From NCBI GenBank assembly GCA_015075625.1, contig JABTTZ010000001.1:558001-622000 (forward strand): a stretch of DNA of 64,000 bases, read 5' to 3'. Numbering within the stretch: the first letter of the stretch is position 1; each line of letters starts with the position of its first letter. The notes under the pieces are model-generated. The model saw only the letters and a list, made by a program, of their open reading frames with translations, was not told the origin of the DNA and searched no databases. The DNA comes from Anaerolineales bacterium. GTDB taxonomy: Bacteria > Chloroflexota > Anaerolineae > Aggregatilineales > UBA2796. Below, piece by piece: positions 52,510-62,185 of the stretch. The translations under genes and the position numbers were made by a program.

Positions 52510-53052
52510 GTGTTCTTCCTCGGCGCCCGTTGGCTGCGGTTTTTGGTTGCGGCGATCTTGGTGATCGCTGCGGTGAGCCTTGTGCTTGTCAGGGGGCTGC
52601 CCTCCGTCAATAATTCTTATGCCGTGAATCCCTACCCCACCGACGAAATCGCTCTCCCTTTGAGGGTGGGGGATCGCCCCCCGCCCCTCCCGGGCGTCAC
52701 CTTTGCCCCTTACCCGACGATCATCACCTTCTGGGCGACGTGGTGCGCCCCCTGTGAGGTCGAAATGCCCATCCTCCAGCGCCAATTTGAGGATTTAGCC
52801 GTGCGCGTCATTGGGGTGAACACCGCCGAGACAGCGACACATACCGACCTTCAGGCGTGGCTTGCCGCACGGGGAATCACCTTCGAGATCATCACGGATC
52901 GGGATGGAGCGATTGCCCGTGCCTATGGTGCGGGAAGGGCGCTCCCCGTGACGGTGTTCCTTGACCGAGAAGGGGTGATTCAGTTTGCCTGGGCGGGCGC
53001 CTTGCCCGAATGGGAAATTCGCCGTTGGACGTGGTGGATCGCGGCGCGGTAG
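52510..53052 (+). CDS. TlpA/ResA-like membrane-anchored thioredoxin
   Basis: Thiol-disulfide oxidoreductase of 180 residues with one N-terminal transmembrane helix (about 8-27) and an extracytoplasmic thioredoxin fold. The active site is FWATWCAPCEVEMPIL (CAPC). The cis-proline region reads ALPVTVFLDREG and DLQAWLAARGI is typical of TlpA-like proteins. It probably maintains exported cysteines in reduced form. The start is GTG 52510, ten bases after pth, with no clear ribosome binding site; the true start could differ. Confidence 0.87.
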   Translation: MFFLGARWLRFLVAAILVIAAVSLVLVRGLPSVNNSYAVNPYPTDEIALPLRVGDRPPPLPGVTFAPYPTIITFWATWCAPCEVEMPILQRQFEDLAVRVIGVNTAETATHTDLQAWLAARGITFEIITDRDGAIARAYGAGRALPVTVFLDREGVIQFAWAGALPEWEIRRWTWWIAAR

Positions 53053-53135
53053 GGCTACCCCTTCACCCAATCACCTTCTCACCTTCATCACTTCTTCACG
53101 AGGATTCAGGATACTTCCCCACAGGAGATTGATTC

Positions 53136-55166
53136 ATGTCTTTAACCACCCATCCTGAGTCATACCACACTTACCTCTTTTTTCGCCCGTTGTGGCGCGT
53201 TGCGGCGCTGACGGTTATTCTGACTCTCGCCCTCTTTTTGCGCCTCGTCGCCATTGAGCGCGTGGGCGACGGGAACACCTATTACACCGCCGCCGTTGCC
53301 AGTATGCTGCAATCCTCCTCAAATTTCTTCTTCGCCGCTGCCGAACCGGGCGGATCGGTTTCTGTCGACAAACCACCGCTAGGGTTGTGGATTCAGGCGT
53401 TCTCGGCGCTGCTCTTTGGGGTGAGCGGTGTCAGTGTGACGCTGCCGCAGATCGTCGCTGGCGTCCTCTCGGTGCTGCTGCTCTACCACATTGTGGGGCG
53501 GCGCTTTGGGGTAAGGGCGGGGTTGATTGCCGCCCTTGCCCTCGCCGTAATGCCCGTGACGATTGCTGCGGATCGCAACAACACGATGGATTCCCTGCTT
53601 ATTTTGACTTTGATCCTTGCGGCGTGGGCATTTCTACGGGCGACAGAGACGGGAAAACTACGCCCCCTGCTTGTTGGGGCGCTTTTGGTGGGGATCGGCT
53701 TCAATATCAAGATGCTGCAAGCCTATTTGATCCTTCCCGCGCTCTATAGTTTATACCTGTGCGGGGCATCCGTTGGCGTGCGGCGGAAGGTGCTTTCGCT
53801 TGCCCTTGCCAGCGTCGTCTTGGTGGGCAGTTCGTTGGCGTGGATCATCGTTGTGGAGTTGACCCCCGCCGCACAGCGTCCCTATGTGGGCAGCAGCCAG
53901 ACGAACAGCGCCCTTGAATTAGCCATCGGCTACAACGGCTTGCAACGCCTTTTGGGAATGGATTTGGGGGGACGCGGTGGTACTATCCGGCAGTTTCCTC
54001 CCCCAAACGGCGGGAGCGGCGGGGCTGCTCCGGTACCTCCACTAGGGGGCGGCGGGCGGATGGGCGGCATGTTTGGCGGTGAGGTCGGTTCGCCCGGCGT
54101 GCTGCGCTTCTTTCAGCCCGAATTGGCGAACGAGATCAGTTGGCTGCTGCCGCTTGGGTTCGGGTTGGGGCTGCTATTGCTGATTGGGGAACGCCCCCGC
54201 CGCCCTCTGACAAACACGCACCGCGCCCTCATCCTATGGGGCGGTTGGCTGGTGACGGGCATCGTCTTTTTCAGTGTCTCAGAGTTCTTCCACGCCTACT
54301 ACTTGGCGACACTCTCGCCAGCGCTTGCCGCCCTGCTTGGGATTGGGCTGAGTCGCCTTTATGAACGCGCACAAACGCGGCAGTGGCTCACCGTGATGCT
54401 TATCGCCCTTTGTTTGGGAACACTGCTCTACCAAATCGCGGCAGCGATGAGCTATGGGCTGCCCCTGCCTGTGCTGCTGATCGGTCTTGTGGGGGTGATC
54501 GTTTTGTTCGTCCTAAGCGGGCTGTGGCTGGCATGGCGACCATCCTTCGGGGCGGGGCTTGCTGCCGCGCTCATGGCGGCGGTGTTTGCCATACCCACCG
54601 CATGGGGGGCGCTCACAGCGCTTGATCCCCAAGTGAACAACGTCTTGCCCAGCGCCTATGCGGGCGGGCGAGGCGGTGGCGGGAGCATGGTTGCCTTTGG
54701 TGGGGGAAACCCACCATCCTTGCCGGCGGGCGGGCTGCCCGCTGGCGGTGGTTTCTCAGACAGAATGGGCGAGGTAAACGCCGAAATGCTCGCCTACCTT
54801 GAGGAACATACTACTAAGACGAAATACCTCGTGGCGGTCAGCAGCGCCATGACGGGCGCACCGCTTGTCCTAGAGACACACCGCCCCGTGTTGTATTTGG
54901 GCGGCTTCACCGGCAGTGACCCGATTCACAGCGCAGAGAGCATCGCCGCATTGGTGAAGGCGGGTGACCTACGCTACGTCTTAGCGTCGGGGATGCCGAT
55001 GGGGGGTGCGGGAGGTGAAGGCGATCAGGGCGTCATGGCGTGGGTGGGGGCAAATTGCCAACGTGTCGAAGGGCTGACAACCACCCCAAACTTAATTGGG
55101 ATCGGGGCAACCCTGTTAGGTATGGGCGGGGGAATCACACCCGGCTTGTATGCCTGCGGGGGGTGA
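53136..55166 (+). CDS. YkcB-type membrane glycosyltransferase (GT39-like)
   Basis: Polytopic mannosyltransferase-like protein of 676 residues. The first extracytoplasmic loop has GNTYYTAAVASM and GGSVSVDKPPLGLWIQAF, diagnostic of the YkcA/YkcB group, and later TIAADRNNTMDSLL. A glycine-rich insert (about residues 285-315, with GGGGRMGGMFGG) and a second near 508-530 are typical of the group. A C-terminal soluble domain follows. It likely transfers sugar from a polyprenyl-phosphate donor to a cell-envelope acceptor. AGGAG lies before the ATG. It is a different subfamily from the gene at 11972. Confidence 0.9.
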   Translation: MSLTTHPESYHTYLFFRPLWRVAALTVILTLALFLRLVAIERVGDGNTYYTAAVASMLQSSSNFFFAAAEPGGSVSVDKPPLGLWIQAFSALLFGVSGVSVTLPQIVAGVLSVLLLYHIVGRRFGVRAGLIAALALAVMPVTIAADRNNTMDSLLILTLILAAWAFLRATETGKLRPLLVGALLVGIGFNIKMLQAYLILPALYSLYLCGASVGVRRKVLSLALASVVLVGSSLAWIIVVELTPAAQRPYVGSSQTNSALELAIGYNGLQRLLGMDLGGRGGTIRQFPPPNGGSGGAAPVPPLGGGGRMGGMFGGEVGSPGVLRFFQPELANEISWLLPLGFGLGLLLLIGERPRRPLTNTHRALILWGGWLVTGIVFFSVSEFFHAYYLATLSPALAALLGIGLSRLYERAQTRQWLTVMLIALCLGTLLYQIAAAMSYGLPLPVLLIGLVGVIVLFVLSGLWLAWRPSFGAGLAAALMAAVFAIPTAWGALTALDPQVNNVLPSAYAGGRGGGGSMVAFGGGNPPSLPAGGLPAGGGFSDRMGEVNAEMLAYLEEHTTKTKYLVAVSSAMTGAPLVLETHRPVLYLGGFTGSDPIHSAESIAALVKAGDLRYVLASGMPMGGAGGEGDQGVMAWVGANCQRVEGLTTTPNLIGIGATLLGMGGGITPGLYACGG

Positions 55167-55167
55167 G

Positions 55168-57081
55168 TCATACCCCAAATCCCCGCACCCATAGTTCCAG
55201 CGTTACTAACCGCCAAATAAGCTCCGTTTGGGAGGTGCGTCCGGCGAAATGCCCATCGATCAGCCGCCTGTAGACCACCCCATCAAGGTAGGGGCGTTGG
55301 CGGGCGGCGGGGTCATAGAGTACCTCGCGCAGCCGTTCGCGCAGCGCCCCTTCAAACCACGCCCGAATGGGCGTCCCAAAAGGTTTTTTCGCCCGATCCC
55401 GAATCGGCGCGGGCAGTGTTTCATCCATCGCCGCCCGCAGTAAAAATTTGTTCCCCTTCAGGCGGATGGCGGCGGGAATCGTCCCCACTAGTTCCATCAA
55501 AATGCGGTCAAAGAAGGGGACGCGCCCTTCCAGCGAGTGTGCCATAGAGACTTTATCGGCAGAGAGCAGCCCATTGCCCGGCAGCCAGAGGTACATCTTC
55601 AGCCAGTGGATCAGGTTCTCCGCCATTGTTTGTGGCGCACGGGCTAAGAGCGCCTGAAATACACTAAAGGCGCGCCCGCCTTCGGGCAGGCACAGCAGCG
55701 AACGCCGCAGCCCATCGGTGAACACCGTCCCATCAAACGCCATTGTCCGCCACAAGTGATGCACCTCGTCCGGCTCAAGGCGGTGATAGGCGGGCGGGAA
55801 AAGATTCGGCACTGCGCCCACAAACCGCCCCTGCCTCAGAAATGGGTAAAGTCCCTCAGCGGAGCGGATCGCTCCCCGTGCCGCGTTTCGCAAGAGCGCG
55901 GGAAGAAGACGGCGAATCGTCGCCGCTTGCCGTAGGGCGCGAGGGAGATCGCGGTAGAGCGCGTAGCCGGCAAAGAGTTCGTCGCTCCCGATCCCGTTCA
56001 GGACAACCTTCACATGCCGTCCGGTCAGTTCGGAGAGCGCCAAGAGCGACACCGCTGAAGGATTCGCGTTCGGCTCGTCGTGGGCGTAGACATAGCGCTC
56101 GACATGCCCCCACCAATCCGCCGCCGTCAGGGTCAGTTCATGGTGGGTGCCGCTGAAACAGGCGGCGCTGGCACGGGCAGCGCTCAGTTCATCGTCGGGG
56201 TGATCGCCGTCACTGTAGCCGACGCTGAACGTCTCAATCGTCCCTGACAGTTCCCCCGCCATGAGCGCCAACAGGGTTGCCGAATCGACCCCGCCGCTGA
56301 GGAACAACCCTAAAGGGACATCGCTTCGCAGGTGGATGGAGACGGCTTCGCGCAGCGTTGCCCGCACGCGCTCCACCGCCTCTGCCTCGCTCATGGGCTG
56401 TTCGGGATAGGTCATTGCCCAATGCTGAATCGTCCGCACGGCGCCCTTTTCAACAACAAGCGCTGTTCCGGGGTCAAGGCGCCGAATCCCCTCAAAAGGC
56501 GTCTCGTCGCCTACCATGAACCCATAGGTCAGGTACGTTTCGAGGGCGGGTAGATTCAGGATGCGGGGAACGTCGTCTCCATAGGCAAAGAGCGCCTTCA
56601 CCTCGCTGGCGAAGATCAGAACATTTCCCACCTGAGCAACATAAAGGGGTTTGATCCCGATGTGGTCAACCGCTAAGAGAAGGCGCTCCCGTCGGGAATC
56701 CCACAGGGCAAAGGCATACATCCCACGCAGGTGATCAAAGAGAGTCAGATCGTGATCTTCATAAAGATGGAGGATCGTTTCCGTGTCGGAGCGGGTGCGG
56801 AGGGCATGTCCCCGCCCCTGAAGGGTGGTTTGCAGTTCGCGGTAGTTGTAGATTTCGCCGTTGAAAACGATCTGAAGGGTGGTATCTTCATTGGCAATCG
56901 GCTGATCGCCGCCCGCCACATCAATGATGCTCAGGCGGCGCATCCCAATTCCTACCGCACCTGAAATGTAAAACCCCTCCCCATCCGGTCCGCGGTGGCG
57001 AATGGCGTCTGCCATCCGTTTGAGGCAGGCGGGGTCGATGGACTTGCCTTCTAAATCAATCGCGCCGACAATGCCACACAT
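55168..57081 (-). CDS. asnB: Asparagine synthase (glutamine-hydrolysing)
   Basis: Makes asparagine from aspartate, ATP and glutamine. The chain of 637 residues starts MCGIVGAID, so the catalytic Cys2 of the glutaminase domain is present, and DGEGFYI / GEIYNYRELQ follow. The synthetase domain has the ATP loop PLGLFLSGGVDSATLLALM and GIGSDELFAGYALY. The length and order are normal for AsnB; asnB-like enzymes also amidate cell-wall or secondary metabolites. It is tail-to-tail with the YkcB-like gene, separated by one base. Confidence 0.93.
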   Translation of the reverse strand: MCGIVGAIDLEGKSIDPACLKRMADAIRHRGPDGEGFYISGAVGIGMRRLSIIDVAGGDQPIANEDTTLQIVFNGEIYNYRELQTTLQGRGHALRTRSDTETILHLYEDHDLTLFDHLRGMYAFALWDSRRERLLLAVDHIGIKPLYVAQVGNVLIFASEVKALFAYGDDVPRILNLPALETYLTYGFMVGDETPFEGIRRLDPGTALVVEKGAVRTIQHWAMTYPEQPMSEAEAVERVRATLREAVSIHLRSDVPLGLFLSGGVDSATLLALMAGELSGTIETFSVGYSDGDHPDDELSAARASAACFSGTHHELTLTAADWWGHVERYVYAHDEPNANPSAVSLLALSELTGRHVKVVLNGIGSDELFAGYALYRDLPRALRQAATIRRLLPALLRNAARGAIRSAEGLYPFLRQGRFVGAVPNLFPPAYHRLEPDEVHHLWRTMAFDGTVFTDGLRRSLLCLPEGGRAFSVFQALLARAPQTMAENLIHWLKMYLWLPGNGLLSADKVSMAHSLEGRVPFFDRILMELVGTIPAAIRLKGNKFLLRAAMDETLPAPIRDRAKKPFGTPIRAWFEGALRERLREVLYDPAARQRPYLDGVVYRRLIDGHFAGRTSQTELIWRLVTLELWVRGFGV

Positions 57082-57173
57082 ACCGTTTTGAGGAACTCCC
57101 TCTGCCTATCATTGCTCTGCCATCGTTGCAAGGGAGGAAGTGTACCACAGGCGGATAAGGCATCCCGATATAC

Positions 57174-57179
57174 TATAAT
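57174..57179 (+). promoter_or_regulatory. -10-like hexamer (TATAAT) for kynB
   Basis: TATAAT 33 bases before ATG 57213, followed by GAAGGA as ribosome binding site. Confidence 0.5.
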
Positions 57180-57212
57180 TCAATCGCATTACCTGCGAAG
57201 GATGAAGTCACT

Positions 57213-57836
57213 ATGCGTCTTTACGACATTACCCGCACCATCTCCCCCACGTTGGCGGTTTTTCCCGGCGATACGCCCTTTTCCGCCCAACGGATGCTCT
57301 CACTGGCAAACGGGGACTCGGTGAATCTGTTCGCCCTGACGATGACCGCCCACTGTGGGACGCACGCCGATGCTGTCTACCACTACAGCGATGCGGGGAT
57401 TCACCCCGATCAGCTTCCCCTAGAGCGTTATCTCGGCGCGGCACAGGTCGTCCATATTTCGCGCACGCACGGCGGGATCACCCCTGACGACCTGAGCGGC
57501 ATTGATCTTCGTCTTGCCCCGCGCCTGCTCTTTCGGACACGAGCAAGCGTCCTCACGGATGATCAGTGGGATGGTGATTTTGTTCACCCAACGCCCGAAC
57601 TTGTTGATTACGCCGCCGATCAGGGGGTGTTTTTGGTGGGGGTTGATACGCCCTCTGTGGATCACCCTAGCAGCAAGACACTGCCCACCCACCGCCGCAT
57701 GTACGAGCGCGATATTGTGATCCTCGAAAACATCATGCTGCGCGATGTCCCGATGGGGGTCTATGAACTGATCGCCCTGCCACTGAAGATCGCAGGGGTG
57801 TGCGGGACGCCCATCCGCGCCGTCTTGCGCGGGTGA
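57213..57836 (+). CDS. kynB: Kynurenine formamidase
   Basis: Cyclase/arylformamidase-family metal enzyme that hydrolyses N-formylkynurenine in tryptophan degradation (207 residues). The metal motif HCGTHADAVYHYSD and the C-terminal FLVGVDTPSVDHPSSKTLPTH are characteristic of KynB. No tryptophan 2,3-dioxygenase or kynureninase gene is adjacent, so the assignment rests on the sequence only; a general cyclase-family hydrolase is the alternative. It is a single-gene unit with its own promoter-like element. Confidence 0.88.
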   Translation: MRLYDITRTISPTLAVFPGDTPFSAQRMLSLANGDSVNLFALTMTAHCGTHADAVYHYSDAGIHPDQLPLERYLGAAQVVHISRTHGGITPDDLSGIDLRLAPRLLFRTRASVLTDDQWDGDFVHPTPELVDYAADQGVFLVGVDTPSVDHPSSKTLPTHRRMYERDIVILENIMLRDVPMGVYELIALPLKIAGVCGTPIRAVLRG

Positions 57837-57921
57837 GGAATACAAAAGAGGGCGCACAGAGACGAGGCATAATCCCCCCATTGGGGGTTAAGACCGAGTG
57901 CGGAAAGTCGCCCTTTGCCTT

Positions 57922-57970
57922 CAAGTCCCGTCGTGGCGGCTGATCTCAACCCGCCGATTTCGCGCCGAGG
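57922..57970 (+). repeat. REP-like repeat, degraded copy 10
   Basis: CAAGTCCCGTCGTGGCGGCTGATCT followed by CAACCCGCCGATTTCGCGCCGAGG. It resembles the two-hairpin element but with substitutions breaking the first stem; it lies between kynB and the B3/B4-domain gene. Confidence 0.4.
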
Positions 57971-57974
57971 CTGC

Positions 57975-58676
57975 TCAGACCTCTTGTCCGGCGGCATCTA
58001 AGATCGCCGCCTGCACGCGCCCGCCCGCATAGCGTTCGATCAGGGCAGCCATATCCGCCACCGCCGCTGCACAATCGCGTCGCCCTTCGGCGTGGTGTGC
58101 CTCTACTGCGATCACAAGGTGCGTCGTTTCGGGGCGGGCGGCGCTTTCCTCGCCTTGCCGCCAGCACCACCGCCGCGCAAGGACGCATTCCGTCTCATCA
58201 GTGAAAATTACCTCACCCACCTCCGGGTGTTCAAGGCTTGCCTCGCCAAGCGGGGTATAACGCTCTGTACCAACAGCGTGCTTCACGGTGATCGGCAGGG
58301 TGACACGCTCCGTCGCCATGACCGCCACCGGAAGGGCGTAACGGATGCTGATCAGGTTGCCTATATCGACCAAGAGGGAGAGAGATGGTATATCGCCCTG
58401 CTTTGTCAGGCGGCGCAGCAGCGATTCGGCGGCGCAGCGGTAGCGGGTGGGGTCTGCGCCAAAACGCCGAAAGGCTGCCCGCCACGCGGCAAGGGTGGGT
58501 AACTCGCTGAGCGGCGTTGTGCCAATCCGCGTCCGTACTGTTGCTTGCTCAGCCGCGTAATACGTGTTGAATTCGGGTGGCGTCTGCTGGTTGTTCGCCC
58601 CCTTAACGATGATCAGACCACCGACAAGCGTTGGATTCTGTGCCACAATGGATGAATGATAGCGAAAGTAGGTCAT
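57975..58676 (-). CDS. B3/B4 tRNA-binding-domain protein
   Basis: A stand-alone B3/B4 domain (the fold that forms the editing site of the phenylalanyl-tRNA synthetase beta chain), 233 residues. The recognisable part is LPTLAAWRAAFRRFGADPTRYRCAAESLLRR and SLLVDIGNLISIRYALPVAV (quoted in pieces), then GEVIFTDETECVLARRWCWRQ. Free-standing members may edit mis-acylated tRNA or act on free amino acids; none of this is shown here. It is convergent with kynB. Confidence 0.85.
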   Translation of the reverse strand: MTYFRYHSSIVAQNPTLVGGLIIVKGANNQQTPPEFNTYYAAEQATVRTRIGTTPLSELPTLAAWRAAFRRFGADPTRYRCAAESLLRRLTKQGDIPSLSLLVDIGNLISIRYALPVAVMATERVTLPITVKHAVGTERYTPLGEASLEHPEVGEVIFTDETECVLARRWCWRQGEESAARPETTHLVIAVEAHHAEGRRDCAAAVADMAALIERYAGGRVQAAILDAAGQEV

Positions 58677-58696
58677 GGGTTAGGCGTAATCTCCTG

Positions 58697-58843
58697 ATGA
58701 TCACGAAACGGCGGCGGGCGGGGTGCTTTTATCTGGGGTGTTTCGCGCCGTTTGCGTATACCGTCTTGATCCTCTGGAACATTATCGATTGGCTCGCCCG
58801 CGCCGTAAAGGGGAAACGCCAGGGCGGGGGGCTTCCCCGCTGA
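58697..58843 (+). CDS. Possible small membrane protein (48 aa)
   Basis: Starts MITKRRRAGCFYLGCFAPFA, with one hydrophobic helix and a basic tail. The in-frame longer start at 58631 overlaps the divergent gene. No ribosome binding site is obvious. It could be a real small inner-membrane protein or chance. Confidence 0.35.
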   Translation: MITKRRRAGCFYLGCFAPFAYTVLILWNIIDWLARAVKGKRQGGGLPR

Positions 58844-58945
58844 TGAATTGGCAGTGTCTAGCACGCAGGTGTATCTTCTAAGATGGGTTAAAGGGTATAA
58901 CTCACCCTACACAGTTTTTTACCCTCTCTTTTAGCTAAAGGGCAG

Positions 58946-58968
58946 TTTGAGGGGGCTTCCCCCTCAAA
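58946..58968 (+). terminator. G/C hairpin, copy B (terminator-like)
   Basis: TTTGAGGGGG, CTT, CCCCCTCAAA, identical to 15669-15691. The flanking bases (GGCAG before in this copy, GGGTAG before in the other) are also similar. Confidence 0.45.
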
Positions 58969-59057
58969 AGTTGGATTCCCCCTACATGGGGAGAGGGGGC
59001 TAGGGGGTGCGGGCAAGTGTGTAAGGTCAGTTAAGGTAAGCATGAAAGAGAACGACG

Positions 59058-60038
59058 ATGCAATACGTCCGTTTAGGAAATACCGGTCTCAAAGTGAGCC
59101 GGCTGTGCTTGGGCATGATGACCTATGGCAGCAAACAGTGGCGCGAGTGGATGCTTGATGAAGGCGAATCCCGCCCGCTGATCAAAGCTGCATTGGAGGC
59201 AGGGATTAATTTTTTCGATACGGCGGATGTTTACTCTATCGGCGTCAGTGAGGAAATTACCGGACGGGCGCTGCGTGATTTCGCCCGTCGCGAGGAGATC
59301 ATTATCGCCACAAAAGTAAACGGGGCGATGGGCAGCCAGCCCAACAACCGAGGGCTTTCCCGCAAGCATATTATGCAGAGCATCGATGATTCCTTGCGGC
59401 GGCTTGGCACAGAGTACATTGATCTCTACCAAATCCACCGCTTTGATCCAGAGACGCCCATTGAGGAGACGCTGCAGGCGCTTCACGATATTGTGCGGGC
59501 GGGCAAGGCACTCTATATCGGCGCGTCCAGCATGTATGCCTGGCAGTTCATCACCATGCAACACACCGCCGAACGACACGGGTGGACGCGCTTCGTCGCC
59601 ATGCAAAATCACTACAACCTTGTCTACCGCGAGGAAGAACGGGAGATGATTCCCTACTGCCAAGCGACAGGCGTCGGCTTGATTCCTTGGTCGCCGCTGG
59701 CGCGGGGATTTTTGGCGGGAAATCGCCCGAAGGGGAAACAAGATGGCGAGACACTCCGTTCGCGGACGGATAATTTTGCCCACCAACTCTACTATCAAGA
59801 GGCGGATTTTGCCGTTGCCAATCAGGTTGGCGTGGTTGCCCAAAAGTACGGGGTGAAACCCGCCCAGATTGCCCTTGCCTGGATGCTCCAAAAGGGTCAC
59901 ATCAGCGCCCCCATCATCGGCGTCAGCAAGCCCTACCAACTGAGCGAGGCGGTCAGCGCCTTGACAATCACCCTAGAGGCGGAGGACATCGCCGCTCTGG
60001 AATCGCCCTATGCGCCGCACCCCGTCTTGGGGCATTAA
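59058..60038 (+). CDS. Aldo/keto reductase
   Basis: NADPH-dependent oxidoreductase with a TIM barrel, 326 residues. The catalytic set is present: Asp in FFDTADVYS (Tyr in the same segment), Lys in IIIATKVNG and His in LYQIHRFDPETP. The C-terminal cofactor region IIGVSKPYQLSEAV is intact. The overall pattern matches the YajO/AKR11-like group; the carbonyl substrate is unknown. It is followed after 19 bases by the YyaL-type gene, so they may be cotranscribed. Confidence 0.93.
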   Translation: MQYVRLGNTGLKVSRLCLGMMTYGSKQWREWMLDEGESRPLIKAALEAGINFFDTADVYSIGVSEEITGRALRDFARREEIIIATKVNGAMGSQPNNRGLSRKHIMQSIDDSLRRLGTEYIDLYQIHRFDPETPIEETLQALHDIVRAGKALYIGASSMYAWQFITMQHTAERHGWTRFVAMQNHYNLVYREEEREMIPYCQATGVGLIPWSPLARGFLAGNRPKGKQDGETLRSRTDNFAHQLYYQEADFAVANQVGVVAQKYGVKPAQIALAWMLQKGHISAPIIGVSKPYQLSEAVSALTITLEAEDIAALESPYAPHPVLGH

Positions 60039-60057
60039 GGCAAAGCTAGGATAGATT

Positions 60058-62103
60058 ATGAACCGCTTGAAAGATTCGACCTCGCCCTACTTGTTGCAGC
60101 ACGCCGAAAATCCGGTGGACTGGTATCCCTGGGGCGAGGAAGCGTTTGCTGCCGCTCGCCGAGACGACAAGCCAATGTTGCTCAGCATCGGCTACAGCGC
60201 CTGTCATTGGTGTCATGTCATGGCGCACGAGAGCTTTGAAGACCCCGACACGGCAGCAATCATGAATCGGGATTTCCTCTGCGTGAAGGTGGATCGAGAG
60301 GAGCGCCCCGACATAGACGACATTTACATGCAAGCGACACTTATCTTCACCCAGGGGCATGGTGGCTGGCCCATGACGGTCTTTCTCTTGCCCGATGGTC
60401 GCCCTTTCCATGCCGGAACGTATTACCCTAGCGAAGATCGCTATGGGATGCCTTCGTTTCGGCGCATCCTTGCTGGTGTGATCGATGCCTACCGCAACCG
60501 CCGCGCCCAAGCGGAGGCAATTGCCGCGGAAGTTGCCGAAGGCTTGCAGCGCGAGGGGTTAGGAATCGGCGCGGAAGGGCGGGGCGAGACGATCACCGCG
60601 AAACGCCTAGACGCCGCTGCCCGAAAGCTGCTCAGCGGGTTCGATGGCATTCACGGGGGGCTGTCGAAAGGGCGCCCGAAGTTCCCCAACCCCATGAATT
60701 TGGAATACCTTCTGCGCCATTTTGCCCGCACGGGCGAGACAGCGGCGGTGGATGCCGTGCGCTTTACCCTTCAGAAAATGGCGCGGGGCGGCATGTATGA
60801 TCAGATTGGCGGGGGCTTTCACCGCTACAGCGTTGATGAACGTTGGCTTGTCCCCCACTTTGAGAAGATGTTCTACGATAACGCGCAGCTGAGCCGCGTG
60901 TACCTCCATGCGTGGGCGCTGACCGGCGATCCCTTCTTCAAGGGCATTGCCACCGAGATATACGATTACATCCTGCGCGAGATGACCGCCCCTGAGGGGG
61001 GCTTTTACAGCACCACCGATGCTGACAGTGAGGGAGAAGAAGGGAAGTTTTTCGTCTGGTCGGCGGCGGAACTGCGCGAGGTGCTGCCCGCCGAGGAAGC
61101 CCGTGCCGCCATTGCCTATTGGGGCGTCACCGCGTCGGGAAATTTTGAGGGGCAGACGATCCTGAATGTACCCTTTGAACCGGCGCAGGTGGCAGCAAAC
61201 CTCGATCTCTCCCTAGAAGCGCTCATGGCGCTGATCGCCAGCGCCAAAGATCGGCTCTATGCCCACCGGACGCACCGCATCCCGCCCGGGCGCGATGAGA
61301 AAATTCTGACAGCGTGGAATGGGCTGATGTTGGCAAGCCTTGCCGAAGCTGCTCGTCGGTTGGGACGTGAGGATTATCAGGCGGCGGCGGTGCGCAATGC
61401 GGAATTTCTGTTGCGGACGATGCGCACACCCGAAGGACGCCTTCTGCGCAGCCACAAGGATGGAAAAACCCAGTTCAACGGCTATCTTGAAGACTACGCC
61501 GCCTTGATCGATGGCTTGCTCGAACTTTACCAAACGACCTTTGCCCCCCGCTACTTTGCCGAGGCGGAACAGTTGGCGGGCATTGTCCTCAGCCATTTCG
61601 CGGCGGCGGATGGCGGCTTTTTTGATACCAGTGACGATCACGAAAAACTGATCGCCCGTCCGCGCAACATGCAAGACAACGCAACCCCATCGGGCAGCAA
61701 TCTGATGGCGCATGTCTTGCTGAAACTGAGCGCCTACACGGGGGAGGGGCGCTATGAAAAAGCCGCTCTCGCCGTCTTGAATCCGGTGGCGAACGCGCTG
61801 AGCGAGTATCCGGCTGCCTTTGGTGAGGCGCTCAACGCTGCCGTCCTCCTCGTGCATGGCATTGATGAGGTCGCATTGATCGGGGAATCGCCCCCTTTGC
61901 GCGGGGTTGTCCTCAGCGGCTACCGCCCCTTCCTTGTGCTGGCCTATGCCCCGGCTGAGCCTGACGAAACGGCGATCCCGCCCTTGCTGCGGGGGCGGAC
62001 GCTCGTCAAGGGGCAGCCCGCCGCGTATGTTTGCCGGAGTTTTGTCTGCAAACGTCCCGCCACCGAAGCGGCGGCGTTGGAACGGGCGCTGACAGGCGGC
62101 TGA
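60058..62103 (+). CDS. YyaL/SPATA20-like thioredoxin-domain protein (DUF255)
   Basis: A 681-residue protein with an N-terminal thioredoxin-like DUF255 domain (about 1-165) and an alpha/alpha-barrel C-terminal part (about 180-600) like N-acylglucosamine 2-epimerases and cellulases. The N-terminal motifs [11 protein letters not shown] and [17 protein letters not shown] include a CxxC pair; [15 protein letters not shown] and [18 protein letters not shown] are also conserved. Homologues occur in all domains of life; their reaction is not established. It is preceded by the aldo/keto reductase gene. Confidence 0.92.
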   Translation: MNRLKDSTSPYLLQHAENPVDWYPWGEEAFAAARRDDKPMLLSIGYSACHWCHVMAHESFEDPDTAAIMNRDFLCVKVDREERPDIDDIYMQATLIFTQGHGGWPMTVFLLPDGRPFHAGTYYPSEDRYGMPSFRRILAGVIDAYRNRRAQAEAIAAEVAEGLQREGLGIGAEGRGETITAKRLDAAARKLLSGFDGIHGGLSKGRPKFPNPMNLEYLLRHFARTGETAAVDAVRFTLQKMARGGMYDQIGGGFHRYSVDERWLVPHFEKMFYDNAQLSRVYLHAWALTGDPFFKGIATEIYDYILREMTAPEGGFYSTTDADSEGEEGKFFVWSAAELREVLPAEEARAAIAYWGVTASGNFEGQTILNVPFEPAQVAANLDLSLEALMALIASAKDRLYAHRTHRIPPGRDEKILTAWNGLMLASLAEAARRLGREDYQAAAVRNAEFLLRTMRTPEGRLLRSHKDGKTQFNGYLEDYAALIDGLLELYQTTFAPRYFAEAEQLAGIVLSHFAAADGGFFDTSDDHEKLIARPRNMQDNATPSGSNLMAHVLLKLSAYTGEGRYEKAALAVLNPVANALSEYPAAFGEALNAAVLLVHGIDEVALIGESPPLRGVVLSGYRPFLVLAYAPAEPDETAIPPLLRGRTLVKGQPAAYVCRSFVCKRPATEAAALERALTGG

Positions 62104-62134
62104 TCTTGCCACTCCTTGAGCGGTGGGATGGCGC

Positions 62135-62153
62135 GGACGCCCTCTAGGGCGCC
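62135..62153. terminator. Hairpin between the YyaL-like gene and the first lipoprotein
   Basis: GGACGCCCTCTAGGGCGCCC: an imperfect inverted repeat followed by CTAC; located between convergent stops. The GGGCGCCCCTAC motif recurs in other intergenic regions. Confidence 0.3.
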
Positions 62154-62185
62154 CCTACAAGGTGTGGGGGAGGGGTGTTATACCC

